DNA of 64,000 nt, taken from contig NC_092570.1 of NCBI RefSeq assembly GCF_037975245.1, positions 5,895,001 to 5,959,000 of the forward strand, read 5' to 3'. This document shows, one piece after another, positions 60,891 through 64,000 of the stretch (position 1 is the stretch's first letter; each line of letters begins with the position of its first letter). A program made the translations under genes and the position numbers. Source of the DNA: Apostichopus japonicus. Lineage: Eukaryota > Echinodermata > Holothuroidea > Aspidochirotida > Stichopodidae. The notes beneath the pieces are model-generated. The model was given only the letters and a program-made list of their open reading frames with translations. It was not told the origin of the DNA and made no database searches.

Positions 60891-61608
60891 ACATTTTCGA
60901 CGCCATATTCAGATCTCAAAAGTGCCTTCCGATCAAAACTCTGATCAGAATTTGTGATCACAAAAGTGTTGGCTATAGTGCTGGTTACTTTATGTAGGAC
61001 CACAATTACTTGGACTATTTGAGCCCAATCTTGCTATGATAATATTATGTGTATTGTCATATACCCCTACGCAAGGAACCACAGTGCCCTAAGGCTCTTG
61101 TTAAGTTTTAGAGTCATATTTTTAACCCTTCCTTTAACCCAGTTTCCAAAGTACTTTCCTAGAAGTTCACACTATAGCAAGGCACTAAAGAGTGTTTTTG
61201 ATCTATACTGGCAATAAAATGTTTCAGTGAGGAAAAGCCTTTGAGAATGATGGCAGTGAAACGCTTGCTAAGGGTTTGAACAAAAGTGACAAGTTTTTCC
61301 TTCACTTTTTGGCATAACTTAGTGATCTCTCTTTTACAGGGGAGGGGCAGGGCTGGGGAGGATGGATTGAGTTGAGAATAGGATCCCCAATAATTATCAT
61401 GGGTTGGTACAGTGCATATCTTAAAGCAAATGCTCATTGCTACTTTTAGTTAATCAATGTTCCTGTTTTTGGTAAGTTTGTGGGGGGGGGGGGGGGCTGA
61501 GGGTGGGGGGGGGGGACCTTGGGCTGAGGAGGTGGAGCATACCATGGGCCCGTACTATTCAGTCTAGTCAAATACCAAATACAACTCAAAACTTGACATA
61601 AACGATCT

Positions 61609-62696
61609 TGTTACGGGCACCTAAGTAATCTCAATAATTTGTATGATTTTTGCAACAAGTAGTTGTATTATAAATCAAGATTACAGAATATTATAAATTA
61701 ATCTAAGAATCATAGTATAGAAATGCCTGGTATGTGTGCATATCTGGTGTGTGTAGAATATTTGGAAAAGTTGAGAAGCTTCTAGAAGAGTTAGAACATT
61801 TGAGAACAATTTAGATCATCTCAACACAGTGCACATTGGAACATGCTAGAATATTGGAGTGCTGCCAAGGGGACATCCCCTGTGCTATTTTTAGAACACT
61901 AGGTGAGGATTTCCTGGAAAGGTGAAGTGACCTTTTGGATTGGTTGAACTGAGCTGTAGCTACTGTAAGATGCTTCTAGAATGGATGGACATTGCAAGAT
62001 CTTTTGGACTTGTGGAAATGCTATATAAGCACCTGATACTTGGAGATCAAAAAGTTTTAACCATCTTGGCTCCAGGAGTTTTAAGTGAATTCTACAATTC
62101 CATTGTGAGTAAATACTCACTTAGTTTGACAGTAAAGTTATAGCTGTCTTTATATTAGTGGATTTGTCACAAGTTTACCGGCTTCGTAGTCGTCCATCAT
62201 TGTGTAGCCGTCTTCGGTTCTGTGCCAGTCAGCACTACTTATTGTGGCCTCTGAGTTACCCAAGGACAGGAATCCAAGGATAAACAAGCTGAAAGCGCAA
62301 CTTGGACATTCATTAGTAGTCGACCTCCGAAGTGGAAGTCATCAAGTTGGGAGCTGGATTTCTTCAATATTGGACATTCGTCCGCCGACAAGTTTCGCCA
62401 TTAATTGTATGCTGGAATAATCGCCAGGACTTTTTGTCACTGGACTTATGCTGCAGCTCGCGTAGCGGCACACACCAGGTCGTGCAAATTATAGTGTAAC
62501 TTATTAAATCTGTTTTAGTGTAAACTGCTTAGATATTGATAAATGATCTTTGTTTGATTTTAATTACCTTGAACACACAATTAAATAAATACTTATTGTT
62601 ATATTTAAAGTTAAATTTTACAGTGTATTGTTTAGTCATTTGAGTTGTGAACCCAAGGAGAGGTGTATTCTGGCCTTGATTGAGTTGATCGTAACA
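61609..62696 (+). mobile_element. Probable solo LTR, 1,088 bp
   Basis: It starts TGTTACG and ends CGTAACA, a perfect 7-bp inverted repeat with TG..CA ends. The flanks are ATCT and ATCC (a 4-bp duplication with one mismatch). Inside, CTATATAAGCACC at about 62,020 fits a core promoter and AATAAATA at about 62,584 a poly(A) signal. There is no gag-pol on either side. Orientation is plus if the TATA-like site is real. The element family is not identified. Confidence 0.6.
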
Positions 62697-62753
62697 ATCC
62701 ACAAACTGGAAAATAAGGAGACAAGTCAGTTATTTTCTTTATCCAATGAATAC

Positions 62754-62759
62754 TTTATT
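62754..62759 (-). terminator. Poly(A) signal AATAAA of the FReD gene
   Basis: TTTATT on the plus strand, about 160 nt downstream of the FReD stop codon. The LTR end at 62,696 is only about 60 bp further on, so the gene's 3' end abuts the insertion. Confidence 0.55.
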
Positions 62760-62916
62760 CGGTTCAATATTTCATAACGAATTAAGTCTGTAATGTTTAG
62801 AAATAAAAAGTGTGTAACATCTTACTTCAATTATTAAAAAAAGTCTATTAGATAATGAACAGATCGACAGAGCGAGACAATCTGGTCAAGATTTTGGAGT
62901 CTCTTCGAGCCATGTT

Positions 62917-63134
62917 TCAAGGACTGCTTGGTCGTATCTTCATCTGGGAGCTCTTGATATAGAACGGACTGAAGTAGAATTGATCTCTATCCTCACCGTT
63001 GAGATTAGCATAAAAGCAATTATCATACCACCAGCCTCCGGAACCGATCACGGCGCAGTTACCATCAGGCCTGTTATCATTGTCGTTGTCACGGGTCGAA
63101 AATGGCATGCCATTGTGTCTATTTAAAGCATCAA
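62917..63134 (-). CDS. Last exon of a fibrinogen-related (FReD) protein
   Basis: After a CATTACAG acceptor at 63,135 the exon enters in phase 1 and encodes 72 residues to the stop. It shows the FReD hallmarks: [18 protein letters not shown] (calcium-loop Asp residues), [20 protein letters not shown] and the terminal MKIRP. The stretch between LNG and MKIRP is shorter than usual in ficolins and angiopoietins. FReDs bind acetylated or sugar ligands or act as growth-factor-like matrix proteins. Upstream exons are outside the window, so the subfamily is unknown. Confidence 0.9.
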
Positions 63135-63314
63135 CTGTAATGATAAGAGAAAAAAGTAAGAAAAAAAAAAGAAGAAGATTGACAATCAACAATTATAATA
63201 TCTCTAAAATTGTTTTGTTAGACAGCAATATCACAAGTTTAATTACATCTGCTTTTAAACAATATTTAAATATAATTTAATTGATTATATATACCAAACA
63301 ATACCGGGCTGCAC

Positions 63315-63625
63315 TTAAAGGGTGTGAAGACTCGCGCACAAGAAAACGTCTGATGCTGGTAATCTGACCTAATTTTGAATGAGGTGTAATAGTGGTGTTA
63401 GACACCACCGTCGATCCCAGAAAATACACACACAGCTTGCTACTCTCGGTAATTAGACACTAATGTACAGTCAATACATACAGCTACGGTCAATACCCAC
63501 AACACAGTGTACATAGCAGCGATTGACATGATCAGCAGAGAGTTGCTATGGAACTCCCTGATCTGAGGTCCAGATAAAAGATACAAGGTATCACGTTTCA
63601 TTACTGCCTCCATTTTGTGGTTGCC
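63315..63625 (-). mobile_element. TIR element family A, copy 3 (truncated, inverted)
   Basis: Reverse orientation relative to copies 1 and 2. It starts TTAAAGGGTGTGAAGACTCG and follows the family to the CATTACTGCCTCCATTTTGT region, where similarity stops. It is more diverged (TCAGCAGAGAGTTGCTATGG is not in the others). It lies in an intron of the FReD gene. Confidence 0.75.
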
Positions 63626-63627
63626 GG

Positions 63628-63835
63628 ACAACTACCCCCCGGACATGTACCCCGGACTCATACCCCCGAGGACGAATACCTCCGAGGACAACTACCCTCG
63701 AGGAAAAGTATCCCCAGACAATTACCCCCGGTCAAGTACCTCCTTGACAATTACCCCCGAGGGCAATTACCCCCACCCTGGCAATTACCTCCGGGAAAAC
63801 TCCACCCGCCAAATACACCGGTGCAGATACCTAAC
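63628..63835 (+). repeat. C-rich degenerate minisatellite
   Basis: Irregular units of 15-22 bp around GGACAACTACCCCCGAGGAC and GGCAATTACCCCC. It directly follows the truncated end of the TIR copy. Open frames through it (QLPP- or NYPR-like) reflect only the repeat. Confidence 0.8.
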
Positions 63836-64000
63836 CAAGTTACTACCCGAATTAACCAGAATACGCCCAGTCCCACCCCCCCCCCCCCGAGCCTGTGAAC
63901 CAAGCGGTCCTTTAGCTGGTGAACCCCGTAGTACGAAAATATATATCCATATGTGAAATGAATACGGCTCATTACTATTCATAAGGGGCAGGGCTTAAAC

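Noticed and set aside
63615-63956. Pro/Asn-rich frame (NYPR, QLPP repeats) as a structural protein
   Set aside because: Composition comes from the degenerate C-rich minisatellite and the frames differ between units.

Overview
The window looks like nuclear DNA of an invertebrate deuterostome, most likely an echinoderm and possibly a sea cucumber. This is inferred from gene style and repeat content only. Genes have many short exons with GT-AG introns, and the spaces hold TIR elements, a tRNA-derived SINE, a CACTA-type transposon, a probable solo LTR and many micro- and minisatellites. All three convincing host genes lie on the minus strand and encode secreted or matrix proteins.

1-33.8 kb: one long gene. 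I could chain 27 exons from a signal-peptide exon at 33,764 down to 1,133, beyond which the gene runs off the left edge. Every exon junction keeps the reading frame, giving 4,686 nt or 1,562 residues. The order is signal peptide, two Ig-like domains, three EGF-like modules of Tie-receptor type, five EGF domains, a Kazal domain, one EGF, then a repeating vWD - C8 - TIL - E/EGF module of zonadhesin / IgGFc-binding-protein type. Two full copies of that module and the vWD of a third are visible. Each copy uses six exons with the same phases, so the 3' half has grown by block duplication. The introns hold a splice-donor-derived minisatellite, two other minisatellites, a duplicated EGF exon pair, a SINE with a hammerhead-like motif and several foldback elements.

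33.8-38.5 kb: the 5' flank of that gene, with a 450-bp (GAT)n array about 300 bp upstream of the first exon, a TIR element and repeat debris.

38.5-45.4 kb: a complete five-exon gene of 378 residues. It has a signal peptide, a short helical segment with a furin-like site, 17 Gly-X-Y triplets and the cysteine-rich C-terminal domain of short-chain collagen C4-like proteins.

45.4-62.7 kb: mostly mobile and repeated DNA. It contains a 4.9-kb CACTA-like element (48,102-53,034) with a decayed SAM-domain exon and a zinc-finger ORF, long tandem repeats rich in AGGTCA half-sites (58.0-60.9 kb), and a probable 1.1-kb solo LTR (61,609-62,696).

62.7-64 kb: the last exon of a fibrinogen-related (FReD) gene whose upstream exons lie beyond the right edge, followed by a third copy of a TIR element and a C-rich minisatellite.

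The best candidate for something new is the first gene. It joins a Tie-like, EGF-rich front end through a Kazal inhibitor to a gel-forming or adhesive vWD repeat tail. Its neighbours, a collagen-like and a fibrinogen-like secreted protein, suit a matrix, mucus, adhesion or humoral-defence setting, but no shared function is proven.
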